Positions 33,756 through 45,200 of a stretch of DNA of 64,000 nucleotides are shown in pieces; within the stretch, counting starts at the first letter, position 1; every line of letters starts with the position of its first letter. The stretch is from Proteromonas lacertae (lineage: Eukaryota; Sar; Bigyra; Opalinata; Proteromonadidae): assembly GCA_002245135.1 (NCBI GenBank), contig NGBS01000589.1:1-64000 (forward strand), written 5' to 3'. The position numbers were made by a program, and so were the translations under genes. Under the pieces are notes generated by a model, which worked only from the letters and a program-made list of their open reading frames with translations, was not told the origin of the DNA and ran no database searches.

Positions 33756-34174
33756 GATAGTTAACAATAATATATCAAAAAAACAATTTTAAATACGTGG
33801 GACAGAAATTTCGAGAATGTGGACGAGCCAAGTTTATTTACATATTTCACAACTCTTAATTCCATTTTCTTTTAAAGATAAGGGTTGTTGGGGTAGTTGA
33901 TTTATACTTACTATATGATACTTTATTTTTTATTTTGTGGTTTAAATATCACTCTCAAAGGTGATGCTGATATGTTTTATTTTGTTGTAAAGGTTCAATG
34001 CGATTTATATTATTAGAAAGTCCAACCAAAACACATTATATCATGAACAACAAGTAAAATTAATCTATGACTACAAAACTTATAAATTTAAGGATTTCAA
34101 TATTACATTGAAATAATCACAAAATAAATATATAGAGGAAAAAACGATCTATCTATCAACATTGATATTTCCGA
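33756..34174. other. Spacer between the two HSF genes
   Basis: AT-rich, with a conspicuous GATAAGGGTTGTTGGGG patch near 33878-33894. No gene and no convincing repeated nGAAn element recognised by eye. Confidence 0.35.
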
Positions 34175-34798
34175 TTAAAATGAATTTGGATCAAATTCAT
34201 CTTCAAATTTGAAGTCACCATAGTATTTATCAAGGAAATTACTTTCTTCTACTCCATAAGCTGAATAATTGCTGTAATAATCACGATTTGGATCACTTTC
34301 ACACTCATAATTACAATAGGAACTTGCAATTCTTTTCAATTCTTCATTTTCTTTCTCTAATTTGCTACATCTTTCTTTTAACAACTCAATTTGTTTGTCT
34401 TTATCATCTAGATAGACTTTTGGAGCTGGTTGTTTGTAGTCTTCTTCTTCTTTCTGTTGATCTTCAAACATATACTCAAATTGATCTGTATCCATCTCAT
34501 GAATGGTTTTTCTTTTGATGGTCATGATCTTCTCTTCACAACCCCTCTTGAATAATCTATGAGCGAATTCACAACCCTTTGTAGTTTTGGATGTTGGTAC
34601 TTTTCTAAAACCATAGAAATTTAATTGTCTAACAAAGCTATTGAATTTCTTTGTCTTGAAATATTTCGGTAACAACTCCCGAGCAAAACGATTTGAATCA
34701 ACAATCACAATAGTGTCACCTGAGTTGTTCCAGTGGATTAGTTCTTCATTATCAGAGCCTAACATGTGAACTACTTTAGCCAAGAAGGTATCTGCCAT
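34175..34798 (-). CDS. Heat-shock-factor-type transcription factor (copy B)
   Basis: A 207-aa intronless ORF. The HSF DNA-binding domain is at 1-95 with LIHWNNSGDTIVIVDSNRF and the same recognition segment NSFVRQLNFYGFRKVP. It then has an acidic Gln/Glu linker and a short coiled coil (QIELLKERCSKLEKENEELK). The C-terminus is rich in Tyr, Asp and Ser. It is clearly paralogous to copy A along its whole length, including the C-terminal DP/DQN ending. The small size and tandem arrangement suggest a local HSF duplication with diverged tails. Confidence 0.9.
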   Translation of the reverse strand: MADTFLAKVVHMLGSDNEELIHWNNSGDTIVIVDSNRFARELLPKYFKTKKFNSFVRQLNFYGFRKVPTSKTTKGCEFAHRLFKRGCEEKIMTIKRKTIHEMDTDQFEYMFEDQQKEEEDYKQPAPKVYLDDKDKQIELLKERCSKLEKENEELKRIASSYCNYECESDPNRDYYSNYSAYGVEESNFLDKYYGDFKFEDEFDPNSF

Positions 34799-34998
34799 TT
34801 AAATAACTTTTCTAAAGGTTTAAAAAAATGAATAAACAATAGTTTTTTGTGTGTTTCAACAAAAACTCACAACCTCTGTTTACAATCTAATTTTATTTAA
34901 ATTGTCAATATATATTTTACACAAAGAATATTCTAACAATAATAATAGTAAATTCTAAAGCAAAAAAATAATTATTTTCAGTCATACAACAAAATAAT

Positions 34999-36920
34999 CT
35001 AATCTTTCTTTTGTTTGTTATCCTCCTCTTCATCTGAAGTGTCATCATCATCATCATCATCTTTACTCTTACACCAACATGGACATAAGAAATTCTCAAT
35101 TAAGAATTCAACAAATCCAAAGATAATGGTAGGGACAATAGTTGCTACAAATGGATGGACAATAGCAAAATCTAAGAAGTTTTCTAAATGTAATTGTGCT
35201 CCTTTCAAGTTCTTTGGTCTTTCACTTCTTCTTTTATTCACAAATTGTTCTAACTCAGAAACATATTCTTTATCTACTTTTCTTTGATAAGTATTATCAC
35301 CAAATTCACGAGCTACATTCTCACTACTAGTGATAATGATGTTATCGAATAAAATATTCTTTGAAGTTGTCCAGATTTCTATACCAATTCCGCCTAGTAA
35401 TGGAAATTTATAAGGCTCTTTCTCTTCATAGTAAAATTCATTGGGGATTTGTCTTGGCTTCCATTTGCCTTGGTAATGTGGGTTTTTAATCATTGTTGCT
35501 TCCCATTTGCCTTTATAATCGGGATTCTCAATCTCATTTGGCTTCCAAGGTCCACATCCACTTACATCTTCACATCGTGGGTTTGGAATCTATATATAAA
35601 GTATATATATATATATATATATAATAATATATATTTATCAGACTTATTATTATTTAATATCATCGTATTACAGAAGGAATCCTGCTCCATGGTGGGTTTG
35701 AAGTACCATAGACAAAAGAAACCCTCATAATGAAGTTAATAATAATAATTATACATCATTTAAATATATAATATAATATAATATAATATATATATACTTC
35801 TGGTTGTTCCCATTTACCATCAGCTTCTTCATCCCAATCATCTGGTCTTGTGGCACTTTCATCTTTAATATATTCTGGCTCATCCTCAAGCCAGTCATCA
35901 GGTTTGACTGCATCTGGATCAGGAATCATTTCTGGCGCATTTTCATCCCAATCATCTGGTTTCTTGTCATTTGGATCAGGAATTTCTTCTCTATCATCCC
36001 ATTCATCGGGTTTAGTATCATTTGGATCATCTACATACTTGGGTGGTTGGAATGGAGGTGTAAAATCTGTAAATAAACTACCATCTTTCACTGGTTCATC
36101 ATCTATAGCAATACTATATGTATTATCTTTTCTAATTACTAAGGTATATAAGTGAGTCTTATTATCACCTGGGACTTTTGGAGGTTCATCTAAATGCTTT
36201 TCTTGATATTTTCCAGAGAGTTTATTCTTGTATCTGATGATTAAATGGATCTTATCCTTGTCTGGTTGACATTTATCTGGTCCAAACATGATGATATAAG
36301 GGGAATTAGAACCAAATTTTCTTAAATCAGTTAAATTGGTTGATAAAATTTTGACATAACCACCACCACAATCTAAACCGTCCATTAAACGAGCTTCGTA
36401 CTGTATTACAAGTGTCTTATCTGTATTATTTATGGGTTGTGGGAAAAATGAACCAGCAGCATAATGCTTGTTGGCTGAGCCATAAAATATACCTTTATCA
36501 CCTGGAATAGCTGGTGCTACTTTACCATAACCCCATCTCCAGTCTTGATCTAAGTAACGAGAGACATGAGATTTAACCCATCTTTCACTGGTGAATGGTT
36601 CAGTTTGGAAGGTCTCTACGAATAGTACATCGTGGGCTGGAACGACTGGTGCATAATTCGGCTCCTATAAAATTGTTAATCAGGATATATTTCAAAAATA
36701 TAGATACCTTTCCTTCCGGATATTTGAACTCCTCATCTTCATCTACATCAGGAGCACTGTTATCTGAAGAATCATTGTTTGGTTCTTCTTCTTCATTATT
36801 ATCACCTTCCTCTTCGTCGTTTACTTCAGTATCATCTCCATCATCTTCATTATCCTCACTTCTGACGGTTACTAGCAAAGCAGCGAAAAAACATATAAGA
36901 AAAAGTCTTCTAAGTTTCAT
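34999..36920 (-). CDS. CNX: Calnexin
   Basis: Three exons (36920-36708, 36664-35798, 35589-34999) give 556 aa. A signal peptide (MKLRRLFLICFFAALLVTV) is followed by an acidic region. The lectin domain has DGLDCGGGYVKIL and the MFGPDKC..KIHLI block. The P-domain has four type-1 repeats (KPDEWDD, KPDDWDE, KPDDWLE, RPDDWDE) and type-2 repeats (GPWKPNEI.NPDYKGKW, NPHYQGKWKPRQI). A membrane helix (FVATIVPTIIFGFVEFL) and an acidic cytosolic tail end the protein. It is an ER chaperone for monoglucosylated glycoproteins. The second intron is 208 nt, several times longer than any other intron here, and carries snoRNA-like features. Confidence 0.95.
35628..35770 (-). ncRNA. Candidate C/D-box snoRNA in calnexin intron 2
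   Basis: Within the 208-nt intron (35797-35590, minus), a perfect 10-bp terminal stem TATATATTTA (35770-35761) / TAAATATATA (35637-35628) brackets an ATGATGT C box (35759-35753) and a CTGA D box (35641-35638). Between them CTGT-aatacg-ATGATAT could serve as D' and C'. The middle segment is far less AT-rich than the other introns. The intron has no internal TAG acceptor, so a cassette exon is unlikely. The predicted guide upstream of D' ends GCAGGATTCCTT; I could not match it to rRNA. The AT-rich stem could arise by chance. Confidence 0.42.
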
Positions 36921-37111
36921 CTATTTATAAATAGAATATTGCAAGGCAAATAATGAGAAATGCATTATCTTTCAATATGATAAAAAGTTTATATTCTTAC
37001 CTTTGTCTATTTCAGAAAGGAAAGATTCAAAAATGCAAATTTCTTTTCTAGAAAAATGGACTGACTTCATGTAAGTAAATTACATGTAATTTGTCGTTTT
37101 TTCAAAAAACT

Positions 37112-38483
37112 ATGGATAACAACGAAGATGAAGAAGATATCTTGAGGAAAAAGAAAATTAATATATCTCCCTTCAGTTATGAACATCCTGACAGATTGAT
37201 CTTAGAAACAGCTGGTAGAAATTATGTAAGTCCTTATGTAACATGTATTTTAATAATTGAATTAATTAATTTTAGGCTCATTGTGTAATACAGTTATGTA
37301 TCTAGATGGAAAAACAATAGAACACATGCTCAAATACAGAAAAGCCATAAATCATCTAAAAGAACCAGAATTTTTACTGCCATGTAGTTACTGTGGAAGT
37401 GTAGCAGGATTACGAGTAGGAATGAATGATTATTCCAAAGAAATTGAACAATCCATAAATGAAATGAAAAAGAGATTAGAACGTCAGAATTATGCATGTA
37501 CATTGATGCAGAAACTATTCAGAGGATATATTACACGTAAAAGATTACGATCAATCCAAGAGGAACGAGATAAAATCAAAAATTTACAAATTAAAAGTGC
37601 ATTAACATTAGAATGTTTTTATAGACAAATATTAGCTAAAAGAAGAGTAAATACATTCAAATATTTAAAGAGAATAAGAAATACAAGTCCAATTGTATTA
37701 GAAGATGCTATATCTAGTTCAAATGAATTTCATGTGTTTTGGTATGATAATAAAGAGGATTTGAATTTAATATACAGAGATTATAAACTATTCGTTGAGA
37801 AAACAGGTAATTTCCCACCTTTAAGAGTGGTAGAAGAGAATATTGAAATGATTTATAAACGTGTACATGCGTTAGAATGTAATTATGCAAATCAAATACA
37901 GAAAATATATCGTGGTTTTTTAGGTAGAAGATGTACAAAAATGTTGAAATTAGCAAATGCAAAAATAATGGAAATAAAATTAGATGCAATATTAACTATC
38001 CAAGGATTTGTAAGAAGTTGGTTATGTAAAAGAATAACAAAGAAATTAGAAGTAAAACGAAGAATGAATGAAAGGAAAAAACTATTAAATAGTGAAACAA
38101 AAACGAATAAAAAAATAATTATAAAAAATGGAATTGATTTAGAAACGAAGAAGAAAATAATTGATTTATATAGTAAAGAAAAGAAAGAAGAAATGTCTGG
38201 GGAAATGATAGGGTTATTATGTTATAATGAGAAGAAGATGATTAATTATATGAAGAGTAGTTATGGTAATGAATTGATCAATAAAGAAATGACTAAATTT
38301 GCTAAAGAAAGAAAAAATAGTTTAGAACAGTCCAAGAAGGAGAGAAAAGAGGTAAGAGAGAAATTGAATAAAATTAGAGAAAAGATAAGTGAGAATGGTG
38401 CTTATAAACATTATTATGCTATTGAAAAGGAGGTTGAACTTGAAAAGAAGTATATGGAAGAGTATATAAACTCAATACAATGA
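37112..38483 (+). CDS. IQ-motif protein, probable flagellar/calmodulin-binding
   Basis: Two exons (37112-37214, 37276-38483; intron 61 nt) give 436 aa. Four IQ-like calmodulin-binding motifs are visible: LMQKLFRGYITRKRLR, TLECFYRQILAKRRV, QIQKIYRGFLGRRCTK and TIQGFVRSWLCKRITKK. A Cys pair (LLPCSYCGSV) lies near the N-terminus. The C-terminal 150 residues are Lys/Glu-rich helix. I do not recognise a specific orthologue. The alternative donor at 37229 breaks the frame, which is why I chose GGTAGAA at 37215. The ATG at 37112 is the first in frame. A link to the axoneme or basal body is inferred from motif type only. Confidence 0.75.
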
Positions 38484-38660
38484 AATTCATTTATATATTA
38501 GTTATAATTAGTTTTATTTAAAAATATGTAAATTTTATATTTAATTTGTGTTATATGTTTGATTTGTTAGAGTATAACTGAAAATTAGATTTTGACAATT
38601 TTCGGTGCGTTTTTTTGGTTAACCTAATTCTATAAACTTCTTTCAACATTTTTTTTGAAA

Positions 38661-39810
38661 ATGAAGGTTTCTTCAACTGTTTTAGCCCTATTTTTCACGT
38701 TAGTCTTGTGTATTTTTAGTTTCTCTATAGTATGTAGGTCAGAACGATGGTGGAGGTGGTATGGGAGGTGGAAATGGCATGGGTGGTGGTAATGGCATGG
38801 GTGGTGGTAATGGAAATGGTCGTGGAAACGGTATGGGTGGTGGTAACGGAATGGGAGGTGGTAATGGAATGGGTTTAGGAAATGGAAACGGTATGGGTGG
38901 AAGCAACGGTATGGGAGGAGGCAATGGAATGGGAGGTGGAGGTAGATATGGTAGTTTCTTCAATAGAAATGGATTAAGAAGACATAGTATCTTAGATAGA
39001 GCATTTAAACCATACAGACATTATTCATCCAGCGATTTAGATGATTTATTGGATATGTATCGTATTCCAAAAGATGTTAAACCATTATGTGGTAAATCAA
39101 CTGAATGTGTCAGTATATATGATATTATAATTTCAATATTTTTTATAATTAATTAGATGGTGTAAAAACTGATAAAATATACAACAGAAGTAGATTATTA
39201 ATCAATTACAATTACTATGAAGATAACAGTTGTACTGGTGAATCAATCTTAGCTTTGAATAGTACTTATTTATTAAGATATAGAAGAGAAAATGAAGATA
39301 GTATCTTTTTTTATTTTATTTCAATATTTAGAACATATGGAGATTAGTTTACATATGGTATTAATGCATGCCAAAGCTTTAAACGACAAGGGTGTTACTA
39401 AATTAAAGTCAATGTTAGAACAATACTGTCATAGTGTAATGATATCAGTTGGAGAAACTGTCAATATAATGGATGTATGTCACAAAATGACGATGAGAGA
39501 ATTCAATAGCCATATGAGAGGAGATTATTATTATGAAGAAAGTGGAAATAAGATTAAGATTAAGACAAAATGTAAGAAAGGAATAACTAAAAGTGCTGAT
39601 GTTAATAAAGATGATAGTAGTAGTGATACTAGTGATTATAAGACATTGGAAGCTTTTGAATGTCCAGCACCAAAGTATGTTAATAATGAGCGAGGTTCTT
39701 TGTTCAATATGGGTAATTTAGGTGATAAATTGAGAGGAAGTATTCCTCCAACTAGTTCTAGCTCTGATTCTTCGGAGAAAACTGATGCTCCTACTAAATC
39801 TACTATTTAG
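38661..39810 (+). CDS. Secreted Gly/Met/Asn-repeat protein
   Basis: Four exons (38661-38709, 38738-39112, 39157-39300, 39332-39810) give 348 aa. The first exon encodes a signal peptide (MKVSSTVLALFFTLVLC) that joins to QNDGGGG. Residues about 20-85 are an imperfect repeat of GGGNGM and GNGNGM units. The rest is a Cys-containing domain (KPLCGKSTECV, NSCTGESIL, EQYCHSVMI, MDVCHKM, KTKCKKG, FECPAPK) and a Ser/Thr/Asp tail. No transmembrane segment. Family unknown. It is likely a cell-surface, wall or cyst-matrix protein. The splice sites were chosen because every intron then starts GTA and ends TAG. Confidence 0.65.
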
Positions 39811-39989
39811 ATTTATTAATTTTTGATATTGTTGTGTGTGTTTGTTTTAGATATAAATAATCATAATAAAAACTTTCAAATAACATTATAGATTTATTAG
39901 GTGTAGTTCCTTGTTTTATAATTGAATTAATTAGAAATTTAAAAATATAATAATGGTATATATTGAATATGCTTATTGTATAAACAGCC

Positions 39990-40047
39990 TAAACAAACAC
40001 CATTTCATCTAACTCACAAGTGAGTTAGATGGAATGGTGTTTGTTTA
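39990..40047. repeat. Hairpin-forming inverted repeat
   Basis: TAAACAAACACCATTTCATC (from 39990) is followed by its near-perfect complement ending GGTGTTTGTTTA (about 40047). The arms are about 27 bp with one mismatch and a 1-2 nt loop. It lies about 180 bp after the end of the Gly-repeat gene. Confidence 0.7.
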
Positions 40048-40250
40048 AACATTCATTTACAAACTATATTATATTAAGGACAGTGTTAAATGATATATCA
40101 TTTAACATTGAGTATTATATTATTATCCAGTATATGAATTTATGTTTCTTTTATTAAATAATATCTAGTAGTTATACTACATAACTAGTTCTTATACAAT
40201 AATATTATTTAAATTTACTATTCTATCAAATTTCATCTTTTTATGCTACT

Positions 40251-40830
40251 TGTTGTGCGCCGTTGAGCCGCTCTAACATGCAATTACTTTTAAAACAAAC
40301 TAATACCATTTTTATCTTAGTTATAAAGAGTTATTTACAAATATATAGTTAGTTTGTCATATGCCCTACATCTGTGATACACTTTTTTATATTATCAATA
40401 TTAAACTAATTTTATTATTTTTTCTTTTTTAAGTTTCAGTCACTACTACAGTCTAAAATACATTATTTGATATGAATAAATTACAATAATTTTAATAACA
40501 ACTTATTTAAAAAAGAAATTAAAAAGCTGGCTTGAGTGAGGCTTGAACTCATCTTTTCTTTTTTCTTTTTTCACTACCTTAACATTAAAAATAGTGAATT
40601 CTATTCATATCAAATAATGTATTTTAGACTGTAGTAGTGACTGAAACTTTAAAATAGAAAAAATAATAAAATTAGTTTAATATTGATAATATAAAAAAGT
40701 GTATCACAGATGTAGGGCATATGACAAACTAACTATATATTTGTAAATAACTCTTTATAACTAAGATAAAAATGGTATTAGTTTGTTTTAAAAGTAATTG
40801 CATGTTAGAGCGGCTCAACGGCGCACAACA
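40251..40830. mobile_element. Foldback/MITE-like palindromic element A
   Basis: Nearly the whole 580 bp is one palindrome. The left arm TGTTGTGCGCCGTTGAGCCG (40251) is mirrored by the right end CGGCTCAACGGCGCACAACA (40830). Arms are roughly 250 bp with few mismatches, around a short unpaired centre (about 40500-40610). It is flanked by the direct duplication CTACT (40246-40250 and 40831-40835). It is non-coding. TG...CA ends and a 5-bp duplication are typical of rve-type integrases. Confidence 0.85.
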
Positions 40831-40853
40831 CTACTCAAATAATTAGAAACAAA

Positions 40854-41490
40854 TGTTGTGCGCCGTTTGTCATAGTTGGCCGTTTGTCTACCACACACTT
40901 TTAAAACAAACTAAATGTATATTCTTGCTTGTCTTGATGAAAAATTGTTACTTTTATACTTACTTTGTTATATGACCTACATCTGCACTATACTTTTTTG
41001 TTAATATAAATAGTTTGAATATTTGCGCCGTTTGTTTTCTAGAAATTTTTGAAGCAAACTAAATGCATATTTAGCTAATATAGACTAAAATACATTAGCT
41101 GAAATGATTAGAATATAATAATTATTAAATCTTTCTATATAAAAAAAGAAATGTAAAAATAGGCTTGAGTGAGGCTTGATTCTATATTTTCTTTTTTCAT
41201 TTTCAATGTCACATGATCAACATTAAGTTGTTCTAATCATTTCAGCTAATGTATTTTAGTCTGTATTAGCTAAATATGCATTTAATTTGCTTCAAAAATT
41301 TCTAGAAAACAAACGGCGCAAATATTCAAACTATTTATATTAACAAAAAAGTATACTGCAGATGTAGGTCATATAACAAAGTAAGTATAAAAGTAACAAT
41401 TTTTCATCAAGACAAGTAAGAATATACATTTAGTTTGTTTTAAAAGCGTCTGGTAGACAAACGGCCAACTATGACAAACGGCTCACAACA
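40854..41490. mobile_element. Foldback/MITE-like palindromic element B
   Basis: A second 637-bp palindrome 23 bp after element A. It begins TGTTGTGCGCCGTTTGTC (40854) and ends GACAAACGGCTCACAACA (41490). It is flanked by ACAAA duplications (40849-40853 and 41491-41495). It shares with element A the terminal TGTTGTGCGCCG, the AAAACAAACTAA block, a CCTACATCTG block and the central GGCTTGAGTGAGGCTTGA, but the arms have otherwise diverged. Non-coding. Confidence 0.85.
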
Positions 41491-41599
41491 ACAAATAATT
41501 ACTTATGAAATGAAATTTACAGTTTATAAAACATTTTCAACACTTTAAAAATCTACAATTAAAAAATGTATATAATTATGCTGAAAATCTTCACCTGAA

Positions 41600-41800
41600 T
41601 AAAATTGCTTCGTCACCAAAATATCCACCCTTCATTCTATAATAATTATTATGCTTGTCTTCTCTTCATCTTCTTCTTGGATATTTCTAAAATGTTGATA
41701 TATTTTCTTGCTAGAAAAGAGAAATAGATTTTATTTAATTCGTTACAATTTTTTCAAATAGAAGAAATGCATCAAGCGAAAAATTGGATATGAAATTCAT
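41600..41800. pseudogene. Decayed partial copy of the PKG-RGS divergent locus
   Basis: TGCTTCGTCACCAAAATATCCACCCTT (about 41607-41633) aligns with the PKG fourth cNBD sequence at about 43347-43378. A 22-nt stretch, identical to part of the PKG/RGS intergenic region, starts GATTTTATTTAATTCGTTAC at about 41728. Next comes GAAGAAATGCATCAAGCGAA (about 41761), close to the RGS coding segment near 45834. The order and orientation match the functional locus, so this is a shrunken relic duplication. Confidence 0.55.
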
Positions 41801-42248
41801 CATTTGCTGTAATTACAACCCATTTAATTTTTCTTCTATTAATGTAAAATTATATCATCATTTTCTAAAATGCTGTCATTCTTGTTTTTTTATCTATTTG
41901 GTAGGCTATATTATTGTATAGATGGATTAAAATTTTGCTAGATATATTAACTATCTTTGACAACATAATTGCGCTTCATTATTAACAATTGCTTCTGATG
42001 ATAAGAATATGATATGGATTGAATAAATGTTTAAAAAATTGTGACTTGACTAATCAAACTTTTGTAACGGAAATATTTCTAAAACATTTTTAATTATTTT
42101 ATCATTCATTATTCAATATAAATCCTGAAACAGCCTGCCTTTATTATCGTCACAATATTTTATAGGTAATTAGCCCAAAGGCAGGCTGAAAAAATTCAAT
42201 CAAAGAAATATAGAAAAATTAATATAGTGATATTTATTAGATACTCTA
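41801..42248. repeat. Intergenic with a 12-bp inverted repeat
   Basis: Contains CAGCCTGCCTTT (42131-42142) and AAAGGCAGGCTG (42177-42188), a perfect 12-bp stem with a 34-nt loop, about 60 bp past the PKG stop. It could be a 3' processing structure or element remnant. The rest is AT-rich and unassigned. Confidence 0.5.
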
Positions 42249-45200
42249 TTAGAATCCTTCAATCCATATTTTGTCTTTTAATTGACCATCTACTGTTGCA
42301 GCTTCAATTTCTTGTTCACTTAAAGAATTGAAAGCTTCACAACACTTTTCTAAATAAGCTGGAGATGGAATCTATTTATATTATAAAAGTATATAACATA
42401 CATAAGGAGGTTTTACTTTGTGTGATACTAAATCATTAAAATTAATTCCAGAAAACCACATATGTTCTTTCATTCCAGCTATTCCTTCCTTCATACATCC
42501 AAGTCTTTGTCTAGGTTTTACCTTCAATATTGCTCTTATATAATCTGTTACTTCTGGCGAAAAATGTGATGGGTATGTTACTTGTCCTTTTAATATTCGA
42601 GATATCTGTTCACTTTGTCCACCTTCTTCAGTTAATTCAAATGGAGTTTGACCATTTAATAATTCATAAACTAATACACCATAAGCCCAAATATCACAAG
42701 GTAAACCATGTCCTTTATTCAACCACACTTCAGGTGACATATAATCAGGTGTTCCACATAAACTATATGTTCTTTCTTGTATTTGTTTGGCATTTCCAAA
42801 GTCTGTTATCTTTACATAACCAGAAGCACATAGCAATACATTTTCTGGTTTTAAATCTCTATATACTATCTTCTTACTATGTAAATGTTCTAAGCCTAAC
42901 AAAACTACAGCTGAAAAAAATCTTGCTTCTTTTTCAACTAATCTACCATTTTGTCTGTATAACATTAAGGTTCTTAAATCTCCACCTTCTACAAATTCTT
43001 GTAATATGTAAATTGATTTATCATCTTGAAAAGTAGTAATCATTTTAACTAAGAAAGGATGATTCATTTGTGACATTAAATTCCTTTCCTGTATGATATT
43101 CTGTTGACTACTTGGTGTTAATAGTTTTGTTTTACTTACCATTTTCAATGCAAATTGTGTAGTTTTATTTACAGGATGGACTTTTTTAACAACAGCAAAT
43201 CCACCAAGACCTAAAATACCAGTTGTTTCTAAATCTTCTAATTTATATAATAATGGTTGAATAATATTGGCAAAATTACCAGCATCTAACAATAGTATTC
43301 TAACAGTTGATTTTGCTACATATTTCTTTCTTTGTAACTCACCAGAAAGGATGGCTTCTTCACCGAAATAGCCACCCTTTTCTAGTGTAGATACCACTTT
43401 CTCTTTCTCTATACAATTAACAGAACCAGTTTCAATTATATAAAAGTGCTCTAATAGAATAATATATTATTATGTAATATATACCTGGAGAGCTTCCTGT
43501 GTTTAATATAACTTCATTTGGCTGATAATCTACAACCTTACTATGCTCAATTAACAATTCTTGATTAAGTGGAGATAGTTTTATTTCACCAAAGAAATTC
43601 AATGAATTAATAAAGTCTTCCATTCTCTTTCTTTCCAATAATTCTTCCCAAGGTCCTAAATGCTTTATAAAAGCATCACGGGAGATTGATAACACTGTTA
43701 CTTTTCCTTGAGCTATAATATTTGCGCTTCTAACATCATCCTTAATTAAAGCTCTTTCACCAAAATGATCATTTACAGACATATGTCTCAATTCTTTTGT
43801 TTCACCATTATCATCTTTTGTACAGACGACTTTACCTTCTTGAATTATATAGAATTTATCACCATGATCTCCTTGTTTCACAATATATGAACCATCTTCA
43901 AATGTCTCTATTTCTACAGATTCTAATATTTGATCTCTTTCTTCAGGCTTAAGTGGACTTAACACTGGAGAAGAATCTATAAATCTTCTCTTCATGTTTT
44001 TCTATATACATATATACAGTGTTTATACGTTTAATATATTCTCTAAAGAACCTAATATTTGATCAAATGCTTCTCTTTTCAATACCCAACATTCTGTTTT
44101 ACCATAACTCATTACATCTATTGTTCTAGGTATATCGTGTAATAAAGCAATTTCACCGAAATAATCATTCTCATGAAGTCTACGAATCTCAACACAACCA
44201 TTTGGAGGAGGTGGATCAAGCTATAAATTATATAATTTTTGTTAATTTATATACTTCCACTGCATTTGATATACTATTCTTTCCACCTTTAGAATCAGCA
44301 TCTGCTCCATAACATATAGCTGTACCTGATTTTATTATATAGAATTGAGTTCCTCTTTCACCTTTATGTATAATATATTGACCATTTTTAAATTCACTTG
44401 TTTCTATCATGGATATCATACTATAAAGTTGTTCTGTTGTTAAATTAGATAAAAGCGGAACATCTCTCAATAATGTCATATAATGATCAACTTCATCAGA
44501 TTCATTTTTGATATTTTCTAACTGGAAGTCTTTTCCTGTTATTGTCCATAATCTAACATCCGATTTAGCTGTGACTGTTATTTTAGAAGGACGAGGATTT
44601 AATAAATAAACTATTAATAAAAATGAAAAAATATACTATCACCGTAAGAATCTCCTTTTGTGATTTCTTTTACTTCATTGCCTGTTTTAATTTCTACTTG
44701 TCCCGATTCTATAACTACAAATCCCATAAATATATCATTTTCCTTTAAAATAACATCACCTTCTTCAAACATTTTTAAATACATTTTCGATATTAATGCT
44801 TGTCTCTGATTTTCTCCAAATTCAGATAGAACCTATACTCAATAATTCATAAATATACCGAACTCTTTTGAATAGCATCTTCTATCAACTTTTCTACTTC
44901 TTGAGATTTTTCACATATTTTCTCCTCATCCTCTTCCTGTATATTGCTATTGAAATAATAAAATCACTACAATTTATACGCAAAATGAGATAATCTCCTA
45001 ATATTTGTCTTTCTAACATCTTGTCTTGGATATACTTCTATTTTGATGGAATCATTTGTTCGTGTTTTTTTATCAATGTGTGATGCCATATTATTATTGA
45101 TGGGAGTTGGTGACATGCTTATCTCCCTCTTTACCTCATTGAGGCTTTCTTTGACAACAATTTGCTTATGTTCATTGTTTACTGCATCTTTAGGTGTTTC

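Noticed and set aside
35640-35760. Extra coding exon inside the long calnexin intron
   Set aside because: There is no internal TAG acceptor, and the flanking exons already join to give the canonical P-domain order.
35850-36155. Ser/Gly-rich plus-strand ORF opposite calnexin
   Set aside because: It is the antisense shadow of the repeated calnexin P-domain.
38739-38963. Pro-rich minus-strand ORF
   Set aside because: It is the antisense of the GGGNGM repeat; the plus-strand frame has a signal peptide and consistent introns.
40530-40590. tRNA gene in the centre of palindromic element A
   Set aside because: B-box-like and terminator-like sequences are present, but there is no 5' acceptor strand and no anticodon arm can be folded.
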